The position numbers were made by a program, and so were the translations under genes. Below the pieces are notes generated by a model, which was not told the origin of the DNA, made no database searches, and saw nothing but the letters and a program-made list of their open reading frames with translations. From NCBI RefSeq assembly GCF_000283155.1, contig NW_004454193.1, positions 5,171,481 through 5,235,480 of the forward strand: a stretch of 64,000 nt of DNA, written 5' to 3'. Positions within the stretch are counted from its first letter, which is position 1. The number at the start of each line of letters is the position of its first letter. Positions 34,811 through 46,319 of the stretch are shown in pieces. Source of the stretch: Ceratotherium simum simum. Taxonomy: Eukaryota; Chordata; Mammalia; Perissodactyla; Rhinocerotidae.

Positions 34811-36415
34811 CGGAGAATACTTTAGAAAGTATTTCTGACTTTTGTAAGGCATCAGCAAAGGAAAAATGTGCCTAAGGTGCGTGTTTTATTTAGGACCAAA
34901 GAAGAAAGTGCTGAAGTTTCTCCTTTTTTTATACCTCTACATAGAGTTACGCAAGTATTAGTAAAATGAAATAATATTTATGAAAGTTCTTTGAAAATTT
35001 TAAAGCACTCTATAAACTTAAGAATATTGTTACTAAAGTGTTTAACATGATTGAGGTATTATTACTTTATTGTAGAAGAATCATGCTAAACTCTAAGCAG
35101 ATTCTCCCTCTTAGACCCATCTGGCAGTTCTCTGAGACTGTGTTGCTATGAGGAATGCAGGCCTAAGGGAGGAGCATTTCCACCGTGTAGACCCACAGAC
35201 CCCAAGGAGAGAATCCTTGCTTGGCGCACTGCTCTCCTCTGAGTCCATGGGGGCAAAAGTGAGGCTGTCCTGAGGTTGGGAGTCTCAGGATGTCTCCACT
35301 TCTGGGGCCACAAGAGCTAAATGGAAATTATGAAAATATCCAGGGCAAGAAGCTAATAAATAAGAAGTGACAGGCATCACATATTAGGGGATTACTGCAC
35401 ACACTGACTCTCCTGCAAGACACACGATGAAGGCCGAGCGTGTTTAATAATCCCCTGAAATGCGCTGCCTGGTGTACTGGTGGTGCAGAAGGAAATCTGC
35501 TCGCCTGGAAGAGTAAACCAGAAGATTGATGTCCTACAGATGACTGTTCCCTTTGCCGTGGATCTGTGAGAGGTTTCTAAGAGCTTTGTTGTGACCTTTG
35601 GTTTCTAAATGTAGTCCTTTGCTCTGATCTCTGGAAAAGATAAAGGAATGTGTTCCGGTTTGTTCAACGGTACCAGGAATAAGGAAGCTAAGATTTGACT
35701 TTCTCAGCTGGTGTGAGTACAGGAGGGTGATTACCATTCAGGTTGGCTGTGGTCTGGGCATAGGCCCCTCCATGGAAGGCCCTGGCAGGGGTGCTGTAAT
35801 CGTGCTCAATGACGGCAAAAGTCATTTTGATATCTTTTTACTAAATAATTCCACCAACGCTGCCCAAGCCATAAGTGTGGCACAAATTAATTGAGCAAAA
35901 AAAGTGACTTGCATACAGTTGGCACTTCTGTTCTTATTAGGATTAGAAAGAGCAATTGGATGAAAATCATTTCAGGAAAAAGAAAAAAGCATATGTTACT
36001 TATTGTTTTGGGTAAATGTTTTTATGAGAAGAGGGGTTGCCGCATCATTAATAACTCGGGCATGCCATACCAATTCTGGTCGGCCTGATAGATTAAACAT
36101 GAGCCCTCTCTCATTATTCCAGCAGCGTTGGCTCTCCCTCCAGCCTGATATGTATTCCATGCACAGTCAAGCCTCTGAGTTGACATCTTCTTCTAAAATT
36201 GTTTGGCTGTAATAAATATAAAACTTTCACCACTGATGTAAAGCATTGCTGGTTGGCATCATTTCCTACCCCCTTTTAATTATTCCTGACACTGTGGAGA
36301 AACATCTAATATAAATCTGTAATGTGCACTGATGACAAACTACACGGTTGAAGGACCATGTAATTTCTCCACAATTAATTAAAGTGCATGGAGATTTTTT
36401 TCTCCCTCTCTTTCT

Positions 36416-36428
36416 CCCCCCCCCCCCC
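36416..36428. repeat. Poly-C run
   Basis: Thirteen consecutive C at the end of a pyrimidine tract. Likely length-variable. Confidence 0.85.
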
Positions 36429-36746
36429 AGCAGCCAGATGCCACTGACTGGCTCAAATAACACTGCTGTCAACTGTAAAAAATTAAGATCCAAACCGTAA
36501 GAAAGGTACTTAGATAAAGAAACCAGATGCTGGGTTATTTGTGATACCGCATACATCTTGATGTAAGCCACCATTGTTCAACATCTGTAGTTCCACAGCC
36601 TTAATTATGCACTTAACTCAGCACGTCTGTCAGCAGTTGATTTCCGCAAGTATCTCACTTTTGTAAATCTTTTATTAAAAACTGAATGGTGCCAATCAGC
36701 AAAGGGAAGAGAGACACTAGAAGACCTTGTACAAAAAAGAGGCGGC

Positions 36747-36787
36747 TGCCTGTTTACGCCAGTAACGCATACTGGTGTTTACAGGCA
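36747..36787. repeat. Imperfect hairpin, 18-bp arms
   Basis: The left arm (36747-36764) pairs with the right arm (36770-36787) across a 5-base loop (acgca). There are 15 Watson-Crick pairs, 1 G-T pair and 2 adjacent T-T mismatches. The mismatches arise because both arms hold TGTTTAC in the same direction (36751-36757 and 36776-36782). It lies at the end of a conserved-looking block. Confidence 0.85.
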
Positions 36788-37339
36788 CGTGCGTGTGGTC
36801 ACTCAGAGAGAAAAAAATGCTCAGCTACCATGTCAGGCCAATCTACCACCTGGAATTGATCAAAAGCAAATTAATTTTCCTTTTCAATTAGAAATACAAT
36901 TAAATCCAAAGTGGTGAGGGGGGGAAATCGTAATGTTTACATACAGCTCGTGTGGTGGGAGGGCTGGAGGAAGTACCAGATGAAATGAAATACATGTCTT
37001 TGTGTCTTTGCGTTTAATTCATTAAAGTGTGAAGGTAGTGGCCTGGGCTGCTGCTGCTGCTGCATTTTACTCTTCTGAGCTGCCCCTCCTTCCTCTCAGG
37101 CAGAATTGCAGGAAGAGGGAAGAAGGAGGGCGAATCAGAGGGTAGAGACTGCAAGGTGTCCATTCGTGGGGCCCTGCCCTGTTGCTCCGCGGGCTCTTTT
37201 CCTGGGATTCTGCTGTGCATCAAGGATGTGGGTGTTTTCATGAAGAGCCTGAATTAGGAAACAAGAATTTGGCTTTGCATTCTGCTTCCAGCTTGCTGGC
37301 TCTCAGGGTCAAAGCGGTACCTGGCAAATGGATGCCCCT

Positions 37340-37860
37340 TGCAAGTCTGGCCATCATCAGAGATATTGAGTGATTGTGTGAAAACAATCCGGCCGGAGAA
37401 TGCCGCATGTCACAGGATCCTCTCTCTTTTCACTTAACTTTTCTCTACATTCAACTGCTGCCTTTTGTTGGAGTAACTGAGCGGGGGCCTGTGGGGCGGA
37501 CAGGATTCCTCCCGGCTGCCTGGGGAACAGTTGGCCCAGTGTGTTCATCACCAAGGGTGGTAATTTGGGGAGCTTTGACCCTGATTTTAAGGAAAGTCAA
37601 TTATTTGTCAATTATGAGACCTAGAAATCGAGATAGGAGACTGAGATGTTAAATGCCCAGCTCTCTGGTTTGGGGATGGATAAGAGTCTTGGCGAATGTG
37701 AAGCAGAGGTTTCCTCTCCACGTCTCCCTGACGCTCCCCCAGGGCAGCCGCCTTTAGCTGGCCATTAGCACGCTGCCGTGCTGATGAGAAGCCGCTCCCT
37801 ATCCATCTCAGAGATCTGCTTCTTTGAAAAAGCAGAGTGGGTGATAAATATTTTGTCATA
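37340..37860. promoter_or_regulatory. Candidate conserved noncoding element
   Basis: Locally higher GC with scattered CpGs, a 10-bp palindrome tccggccgga (37388-37397) with two ETS-type CCGGA words, and 'caattatttgtcaattatga'. ORFs on both strands overlap and have no domain. The assignment is an inference from composition. Confidence 0.22.
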
Positions 37861-40120
37861 TGAATAACAATGAAGATAGCTTCAGATAATAGCTTACATC
37901 TTTCTAAAATCCTCTGGGTGATGGATTAAGAGGAAGAGAAGGTTCTGGGTCATGGAAACAGCTGCTTTTGGTGAAAGATTATCCAAAGCAGTGTGGTGAC
38001 CAGGAATCCCCAACACTCCGGTCCATGTTTTACTTCATACCGCCCCCACCTTCCCTGTCCCAATGCAGGGGTTTACGTTTCCTCCCTGCATGGCATTTGT
38101 GCTTTAAAAGAAGATTTTATTACTTCTGCTACAGTGGAATTTCTCTTTTTACTAGACAGTTGGAACGACCGCAGCCTGAAACCGCGATGGAGTTAACACG
38201 CTGGGATCAGCTTTTCCCCCTTTAAAGCTGTTTTTTTCTGTTCTGTATTTTTTTAAAGAAAAAAAAATAGGTCCAAGAAATCAACAGAACTCTTAACTTT
38301 CTGATTTATTTGCTACAGAGAGCAAAAAAAAGTCACTGTGAAGTGACAGCAACACCAGCACAGACAGTAGGAAAACATTCTCCGTGGAAGTTTCCAACTG
38401 AAGTCCCACCGCAGGCAGTCGGTTATCTGGAGATAGGCATCTTCAATTTCCTGATTGCATAATAGAAATGGGATTTCTTTTTCCTCTAAAAGAAGCATTA
38501 TCCATAACATTGACAAAGTTTTCTGTGCTTTGGGTTCCAAAAATCCTCCTCTCAAGAACGGGCTTATATCTTCTCAATCGCTAACAGTTTCCACCATTTC
38601 TTCTCCTTTAGGGGAAAAGGTAAATGTTGCTAAGATGATGAAGGCCAGAAGAAGTCTTCAGGAGCCTGGGAGATTAACTCTGCCCACCTGGTAGATACCG
38701 TGGCATTTAGTAAATAGATTCCCCCCGCCCTAAAGCAAAGTAGAGAAAATGAATCTAAATGTGGATTGGCAGCCTCATAGCTGCACAGCCAGCACACGTT
38801 ATTGCAAGTATCTCAGGGTTAGAAGTTTCTAAGGATGCGAGACTGTGGTTTGGGGCAGTGCAGGACAATTTTGACAGTTGTCCTGGCTGGGCTTGGGCCA
38901 AGCTTTGCAGCTGACCTGCCCTCCTCAGGAACTGGCACAGATGATGTGTGGTCTTCAAATTTGCGTGTCTTCCCGATGTAGTTGGTGACAAGGCATTATA
39001 TTTTCCTTACCCCTAAGTTTCTGGTGACCCATTTCTGAGGTGGAAAATTCTTGGCTTTGGCCTATACCTTACATCACTTGTGCACTTAAAAATGCCCATG
39101 ATCTGAAAAGCAGTCCTCATTTTTAAGTCACTCTGTATATCGATAGTTCATTTTATTTAGTACAATGTTTTAAAATTGTATTTAAAAGGCAGCCTCTTTC
39201 GTCTCATGTGCCCTTGGCTGGGAAACAAAGCAAGTCTCTTTTAAGAGGTGTTTTACATTTTATGACTACTGAGAGAGAACATAGTTCCTTAATAGGTATA
39301 TATGTAAGAGAGTTCCACATTATAGGTTTTCAGAGATTAAAAGTTCTGGAACAAGGTTGTTTGATAACACCTTTGAAGGGTGAAGGAGCAAATGGAAACC
39401 TCCGTGGTTTGGATGCCAAAACAGAGCACTCCCTAAACTTGTGGGCAGCAGGAGCTGTTCTGAGGTCATATTCTTCTCACCGATAATAACATTCTGCCTT
39501 GACTGCGGGTGAGGGCTGTGCAAGATGGATCATTCTTGTCTTATACTTCATGGTTATGGGCATGTAATATGTTCTTCATTGAGCCAGGCAATTGACGGAG
39601 ACGCCGGGGCATTTAAGACTTGAGTCTACTGGAAATGAGACTTGCATTCTTGCCAGAAATGGATGCTGTTCTGTGTCCACCACTATCACACATCTTGATT
39701 TTTTTTTTTTAATCCTGACTCTTAAAACAATAATATCAAACAACTCCAGGGGAAAAAAGTTAAATATTTCCATATGAAGAGCTGATTAAATTTCTTTGGT
39801 TTTCTTTTCAGGAAAAATGGATATGTGATGAAACACAGTGCAGCTGGGTGGCTGGTTTGGGCTGGTGCTCCCACGTCCTCTGATCTCTCTACCCAGCTCT
39901 CAGTGCCAGTGCCCGGTGACCTGCCATGCTGCGGCCCAGGTTCTGAAATGCCCATTCCCAGGGCATCTGGACTGCAGCACGCAGAGGCTAAACACGGGGT
40001 CAGCGGTCACCTGGCTCAGGTCTTTCCTCTTAAATCACATGGTTCTCCCCTGTCCCTTCCTCAAGGGCAGGCTTGAGTGCCTGTGAAGCAGTATGGTTGA
40101 TAGTGGGCATGTGATGCTCC

Positions 40121-40560
40121 ATCAGTTAGGATTCTTTCAGGTGAAAATGGGGAAAAGAGCCTGGCTGGGGTGTGGGGGGAGGTAGTGGGGGAGATGATTT
40201 ATTGGCTCATGTGCCTGAAAAGGTCAAGTATCCAGCTGTCGTATGGTACAATCTTGGGTTCAAGTGAGGTGGCTGTGTCCTCTGTTCTTTTGTTCCATAG
40301 GCTGCTTCCACTTCCTTAGTGTTGGTCCCACTCTCAGTCAGACTCTTCTCTCTTGGTCACAGGATGGCCAGCAGCAGCTCTAGGGTTCTGTCCTTTCTTC
40401 ACATCCCATGGGGAGAAGCGAGAGGCCTTGTCCTAGGTTTCCCAGCACAGGTGCTCGTTTGCCTGGATTGTAGCTAGGGAAGTGGGATGATGCCAGTGCT
40501 GGAGCTGATGGTACTAGAAGCCCTTGGGCTAAGCGGCTGGGAGGGAGAGGTTTCCTGGAG
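40121..40560 (+). repeat. Unnamed interspersed repeat (copy C)
   Basis: Starts with 'catcagttaggattctttca', followed by 'tttattggctcatgtgcctg', 'aaaaggtcaagtatccagct', 'ggccagcagcagctctaggg' and 'tttgcctggattgtagctag'. Same order of phrases as copies A, B1 and B2. A G-rich insertion (about 40165-40190) breaks the beginning. It is the only clear interspersed repeat between 34.8 and 44.0 kb. Confidence 0.6.
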
Positions 40561-41274
40561 TGAACCAAAGACAAGGTTACAGACTGAGTTGGTGATGAAA
40601 ACAAGAATGTCTGTCCCTCACATATGCCAAAGGCCCTTCCACCAAAACAGAAGACGAGGAAGCAGACCTCTTTGATCAGGAAACTTGAGTGTTTTCAGGG
40701 AATCACATGCATTGCTTCTGTTTTCATTTCCTTTAAAATATGAATAATAAGAGGAAGGGGCTTCTCAGTGATTTGAGTGAATGTCCAGGCTTGACTCTTG
40801 ATTTCCAGTGGTCGGAGTGGGTGGGCCTCTTCTGCTGCCATCAGTGGCCAAAGGTAACAGCAGTATGTTTTTGTTTGGCAGACTCGAGGGAGATGAAACC
40901 ATCCTGCCACTTCCATGCTTAAAAGCCATGTCCATCTTTCTTCTCTGCAGGGACGAAGTTGCCCAAGAGTCAGGGACTCCTCAAGGCTCCGGCCAGCTTT
41001 GAGGGCCTTGCTTGTCACACATTCTTGGGGCTCTACTTAACTCTAAGATAGGCTAGCACCTGTTTTGAGCCTTTACTCTGATCTTTCTTATCCCTATCCA
41101 CCCTCCATTTCTCTCCCAGAAGTCCGATATCTCTGTCACAGTTAATTGTGACCGGTTTTCCCCTTTTCCTCCTGGTTTTCAGAGATCATCACCCGCTGGG
41201 TCTCAGCTGAAAGTTAACTTGGTCCTGTGGCCTTGCTACCCGAAGCTGAAGTGACCTGAACCACCTCTGGTGGT

Positions 41275-41333
41275 CGTGACTCTTCCCGAGTGAGGTCAGG
41301 CGCTCGAAAAATCGACGGGCAACATCGACTCCG
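41275..41333. other. Dense CpG cluster
   Basis: Eight CpG dinucleotides occur within 59 bases, with another at 41359. Surrounding DNA has perhaps one per hundred bases. It is too short for a CpG island. It may be a young insertion or an unmethylated regulatory site; the sequence does not tell which. Confidence 0.75.
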
Positions 41334-41819
41334 GGGCCACTCATGTATGTTCCTCAGTCGAGCATGGGAAGAGTCCTCCACTCAGAGACTTCAAGTTTGT
41401 GATAGAGAAAAAAAAAAATTTGGCTCTCAACATTTGTTAGGCTCCAGGGAAGTCGTAGACGCAGCTGAGCTGTTATAGGTCTCTGTTGGTCAAACTGAGT
41501 TTACTGTGGGCTCCCTCACAGCCCTCCGCGCCCCCCACCCGCACCAAGAACCAGTCTGCAAACAAAGCCTTTGCCCTCTGAGGATTTCCTTCTAATTAAA
41601 ATTTTACATATACCAAATAAACAAGGGCACTTTTGAAATGTAAATTTGTCATTTTCGTAGGCAACTTAAATCAGCTCCACCTACCTTGAGACTGGTTTCT
41701 CCTTCAGCACAAAGCGACACGTTCCGTTTCTCTTGAGTCTTGTGTGGCCCACATTCCCTGTACACTTAGATCCTGGTGTGGGTTGTTGTTTTTTTTTTCC
41801 TTGAACACTTTCTGCAGTT

Positions 41820-42130
41820 TAGTTATTTGTTGTAATTATCAGGTTCATTTTGCTCTAATAGATGTGATTAGTATATTGAGCACTGTGTAATGAGCTTGCT
41901 GCCTGGCTGCATCTTAGCTAATAAGGAATTCCTTAGCGGCATCTCTGACAGCTGCCGCGAATCCCAGGTTTGCACTGCCGCAGGAGACCCCTTCCATGAA
42001 CTGCTAGCATTAGAGGAATTAACTCCATTACACTCACCATAAAATTGAGGCTGAAATTTGATTACTAATAGATCCTCAATTCAAATAGAAACTGTAGAAA
42101 TGGGGTGGTGCCAGTAGGGAGGAAGGTGAA
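41820..42130. promoter_or_regulatory. Candidate conserved noncoding element
   Basis: Contains a TAATTA homeodomain core (41833-41838), 'ttagctaataaggaattcct' and 'ggaattaactccattacact'. It is free of repeats and long ORFs. The composition resembles developmental enhancers, which is an inference only. Confidence 0.28.
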
Positions 42131-44039
42131 TGCGTGTGAAATGCCGCTATCCACATGTTCATTGGTGTACGTGTTCAGATATTGCCAACCATACCTTCAC
42201 TTTATTTCCTGAGCAGGACCAGAGCACAGTGCCAAACTGCTGGGTTTGTAATTGTGCGATTTGGTGAGTAGGAGACTGGAAGTCTTTGTTACTGCTGTGA
42301 TGAAGGTATCTTGCTATTAGGGCCTCTGTCTTCTCTGAGCTAAGAAACCTCTAGGTGTGTTTTTGGCCATCGAAGCTACTTGCCATTGTCGCCGGCAGTC
42401 CAGATTTGTAAGGCTAAGGTGCTGAGGACAATTAGTAATTGGTGCCTGGCTGCTATGATGTATGGTTGCTTAGCAACAGTCTCTGAATTAAGTCTCTGGA
42501 AGGGGCATACAGGAAGAGACAAGAGAGGAAAATGAAATAGGTACCATTTCAATGTGTAGGTGAGTTGGTAATGAAAAAGAGTAAAAGATATTTGTAATCA
42601 TAGAAACAGCTGAGTGGAAAACTGGGGCCAAAGGAAAGAAAAGAGAGAATGTAGTTCCTCTCTTGCTAAATAAAATAAGAGTAAGTGGCAGCTGAACCAA
42701 CTCCATTGATATAAGAGCTCATTGTCTTTCTTTGACACTTTTCCGTGATTCCAATGCAGGCAGAATTCAGGGAGCCTTACTTAGCCAAAATGCAGCGTGA
42801 AATTCATGGAAGGAAGAGATGGAGAATCAAGTTGTGCTTGATTCTTGAAATCTTTAGAACAAGCTTCATTTAGCTTTAGTGAGTTTGTACCAGTGAACGA
42901 GGATGAATTGGACAGGGCCCAGGTTTGATTCAGCCCTGCTTGCAGTACCAGGTGAAATTGATGCTCTTGGATGCTGATGTTCAGTCTTCCTCCGTTTGGA
43001 GTGAGGAGGTATCTTGAAGAAGCCAAGAACAGCATATCCATTTCATTAGACTCGGCTGAGTTGAGAGACTCTCAGCAGACTAAGATATCACCCTGAACTC
43101 CGTGATTTAGCGAGCCGGTTTAGCCTCTGAAAGGCCACATGAGCAAAAGAAGTGGAAAAGCAGTAAAAGACCTTGATCCAGATACTGAGCCTTGTTCAGG
43201 GGCTGCCTTATCTACGTAAAGAGCTACGTCAGGAGGTCTGCAAAGGTCCAGGGACTCATTACTGTTAGTGAGGGCTGTTTTGCAATTAGTGTTGAAACAC
43301 TGAGATAAAGAAAGGATATATAGGAATTAAAAACAGATAACGTAAACACTAACAAAGAGTCTTAATCCCCTTGGCTGAGTGTTTTGCATGTTTACCTCTG
43401 ATCAGAATTCTTAATAATATCGAGTGTGTTGCAATTCAATAAAAATTCCCTAGGAAGAAAGCAGTCGATTCTTGGATTAGAAAACAAAACAAGAAAAACA
43501 GAAACCAAAAAACTTACACTCATGACTTTCTATTACTTTAAAAACAGAAATTAAGAAAATAGAAAATAAATTACACATAAAGGTTTTGTTTGGGTTTAGT
43601 TTGGTTCAAATCACTTATGGGCACAGTTCAAGTGATTATCTAGTGATTAGAAGGGTATCTTTTGGGCTCAGAAAGCAGATTTTCTGTCTCCACCTATGAC
43701 TTGTTTTCTCTCTGAAGAATAAAAGTGTTCTTATATAAAGTTATTATTGTGCAGTTGAGCAAATCTTTGCCCTCCTGGCCTGAAGTTCCTCACTGGAGAG
43801 AGGAAGCTGATAACCATCTCTGATTCTTGCCTGGTACTTATAAAGTGCTCATCTTCACTTACAGTAGAGCACTGTATTTTCAGGACAATGGATAATTATT
43901 TGGGAAGAAGCCAAAATGATGGCTAGTGCATAATAATAGCATGTATAATAACACAGCCTGTCTAATGGCCTATGGTTCCAGTTTAAATATGTTAAGCTAA
44001 AGGTGCTCCGTGCTCCTACATGCCCACCCCCACTCCTAC

Positions 44040-44212
44040 CACTTTCCCTTAGGTAACACTCATATTCTAGTTGTTTAATACCCAGCTCCCCTACTGCATT
44101 GTGTGAGGGCAGGGGCCGTACACCTTGCTTTGCACTGACCATTGTATCCCTAGCACCCATCACAGGGTCTGCCATGTAGAGGGAACTCACTAAATGTTGG
44201 TTGAATTAATTG
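44040..44212 (+). repeat. L2 LINE 3' end fragment
   Basis: 'tgtgagggcaggggccgtac', 'attgtatccctagcacccat', 'cacagggtctgccatgtaga' and 'tcactaaatgttggttgaat' follow the sense L2 terminus. Confidence 0.75.
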
Positions 44213-44231
44213 TTCTCTTAGAATCTAGCAG

Positions 44232-44716
44232 TGGTCGCCAACCTCCAAGATGGCCACTAATGATCCCCACCTCTGGTACTCATAGCCTTATGTAATCCCC
44301 TCCGTTTCAATGTGGGCTAGACTTGGTGACTTGCTTCTGATGAACAGTCTAAGGGGGAAAATTAGGTTGTAAAAGGCATTGTGGTCACAGTCTCTTTCTG
44401 TCTGGACCACTCAGTCTGGGAAGCCAGCTACCATGTTGTGAGCCACCCTGTGGAGACACCCTCATGGTAAGGAACTGAGACCTCCAGCCAACAGCCATGT
44501 CAGTGAGCTTAGAAGTGGATCTTCTAGCCCAGATCAAGCCTCAGATGACTGCAGCACCAGCTGATACATTGACGGTCGCCTTGGGAGAGACCCTGCACCA
44601 GAGCCACCCAACTCCCAAATTCACCATCCTCAGAAACTATGAGGTAATAATGCTTGTTGTTTAAAGCCCCTGATTTTGAGGGTAATTTGTTACACAGCCA
44701 TAGACAGTGAATACAC
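44232..44716 (+). mobile_element. Solo MLT1-type LTR (ERVL-MaLR)
   Basis: The segment follows the MLT1 LTR through most of its length: 'tgtaatcccctccgtttcaa', 'atgtgggctagacttggtga', 'aagccagctaccatgttgtg', 'aacagccatgtcagtgagct', 'gcctcagatgactgcagcac', then an 'aatgcttgttgtttaaagcc' and 'gggtaatttgttacacagcc' end. No internal retroviral sequence or partner LTR is present, so it is a solo LTR of an old mammalian element with no coding capacity. Clear target-site duplications are no longer visible. Confidence 0.9.
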
Positions 44717-44739
44717 TGGCCAGTTACCACATGCATCAC

Positions 44740-44960
44740 TTCATTCACTTATTCATTCAGCAAGTATTTGTTGAATGCCAACTCAACCAGGGACTGTGCT
44801 AGATGCTGGGAATACCACGACAAATAAGGCAAAGCCCCTGGCTTCAAGGAACTGCAGTCTAGGAGAGGGAGATGGACACGCAAACAGAGAGCACTGAAGT
44901 ACTGTCTGTATAGGTGTAGTGGGCGTACCAAGGAGGGAGCCAGAATGGGGGAGCCATGAA
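44740..44960 (-). repeat. L2 LINE 3' end fragment
   Basis: 'cattcacttattcattcagc', 'aagtatttgttgaatgccaa', 'gactgtgctagatgctggga' and 'aagcccctggcttcaaggaa' are the reverse complement of the L2 terminus. It lies just beyond the LTR, so the LTR is flanked by L2 pieces of opposite orientation. Confidence 0.8.
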
Positions 44961-45745
44961 ACTGACAAAGTGGTCTCATACAGCCTCCTCTCATCTCCGT
45001 ACACGTTCATGAGTACATCACAGGAAACGCTCTTTCCTACTGTACCTTAGCTTAGCTTTAGACAGTTCCAGCAAACTTGGTTCAGCATCACTCCATATGG
45101 CATTGATTCATTATGGACCTGGTCAGCCACTACAGAAGGAAGAAGACTATCATTTCGTTCTTGGGCTGTGAGCGTCCCATGCTGAATCGGACTCAGTTTG
45201 AGTGGCCCTTCCCAGTCTGTCCGTCTTCTTTATCCCAGCCTGGTCTCTCTGTCACTAACACCTTATTATCTAGGGATCTTTTGATTAGAAACAAATGGTT
45301 TGATTATTTTTAAAAGAACAAAAAACCGTGAGATTACTTTAATGCTTTGTATGTTTGCTGGATGTATAAATGGAAGTTTCACTGTGGCTTGAGGCTGAAC
45401 GTGGCAGGAGGATGAGCCCTATCTCGGGGCTACCAATGGAATACTTCTGGGGAATGCCGAGAAGAGAAAGACGTCAGCCAATAAAGCCCTAATACACTGA
45501 TGGTCAGTAATAAATCACAGTGGAAGGAACACATCTCCATGGGGACCCTGCTATAATGGCCCTCATAATGGCTGATTCATTAGTAGACCCATTTCCAGGA
45601 CCTGATCCTCTAGGCTAAACAGAGCTTGCCCTGGGCGTGGATGGTGTTGCGTGGCTGACCTAGGGCCTGTGGATGAGTGACAGAAGTTGTAGAGGGGAAA
45701 ATGCACTTTGCAACAAAGCAGCAGCTCTGCTGGGCCTGGGTCCTC

Positions 45746-45762
45746 TGCCCTCTAGGGGGTGG
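45746..45762 (-). promoter_or_regulatory. Possible CTCF-like motif
   Basis: The plus-strand text ctgccctctagggggtg resembles the reverse complement of the CTCF core (TGCCCCCT-GTGG), with about two differences. Weak candidate. Confidence 0.2.
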
Positions 45763-46319
45763 GGCTCAGGAACAAGAAGGAACAGGCCCAGGCACCACAG
45801 AACCCCAGTAAGATGCTCCCAGGTTTAGAGATGGCTCCAAGGAGGAAGCAAGCCAACACGTTCTTTTTCCGTTTGCCACAGGCTGCAGTGGGAAAGCAAT
45901 AAAATGCTGATACCATCCTCTTGCAGGTGTAACTGATTTAAGTGGGGAAAGGGAGGCAGTCTGGGAGAGACACCAAAGATGATTGGCTTTTCCCCACCTC
46001 CTGTGCCTGAAGAGGAGCCTGATGGAACAATTGGTTGTTTAGGGCCTTTATTTGCTTTTTTTCCTCCTCTTTAAAAACGTTCTTCCTTTGTATGCTGCTG
46101 CTGTGTCTATTTTTTGTTGTGGTGGTTGTTGTTTTAAATAGGAGAACTTGTGAAATGAGACTGCATAAAAGATGGACTTGTTTTATATATGGGATATTGC
46201 CTGTCCTTCAGATCTATGTGTCTCGCTTATGGAATGAACCAAAGTAGGAGAGATAAACTAATATTTTGTATAAGCTCAGCCAGACAATACGGATGATAAA
46301 GATGTTTCATCTTCTTATG

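Larger units (their letters stand above)
36040..36790. promoter_or_regulatory. Candidate conserved noncoding element / enhancer
   Basis: Single-copy sequence with several homeodomain-type cores ('tcattaataactc', 'ttttaattattcc', 'acaattaattaaag', 'ccttaattatgc') and, near its end, two TGTTTAC forkhead-type words inside a hairpin. No ORF extends through it. Function is inferred from composition only; an alignment to other mammals or chicken would decide. Confidence 0.3.
34811..40120. other. Repeat-poor region with candidate regulatory blocks
   Basis: No named interspersed repeat was recognised over 5.3 kb, while earlier parts carry one every 1-2 kb. Only a 13-C run (36416-36428) and short T or A runs interrupt it. 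Candidate constrained blocks are at 36040-36790 and 37340-37860. No ORF here is convincing. The acceptor-like ends at 38616 and 39811 are not enough to call exons. Confidence 0.45.
40561..44039. other. Repeat-poor region with a CpG cluster
   Basis: No named repeat recognised. It contains the CpG cluster at 41275-41333, a T-run near 41790, and a conserved-looking block at 41820-42130. ORFs up to 107 codons (40695-41018) have no domain. Confidence 0.4.

Noticed and set aside
36747..36787. Hairpin as a microRNA precursor
   Set aside because: The 18-bp stem is too short for a typical precursor (about 30 bp) and extends poorly beyond it.
38590..38640. Acceptor-like 'cttctcctttag' followed shortly by 'ggtaaatg'
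   Set aside because: The implied exon would be about 8 bases; splice-like words of this quality are common by chance.
39811..40076. Possible exon after 'ttttcttttcag'
   Set aside because: An acceptor-like pyrimidine tract precedes an open frame, but there is no recognisable protein, no clear donor, and the ORF runs toward a repeat.
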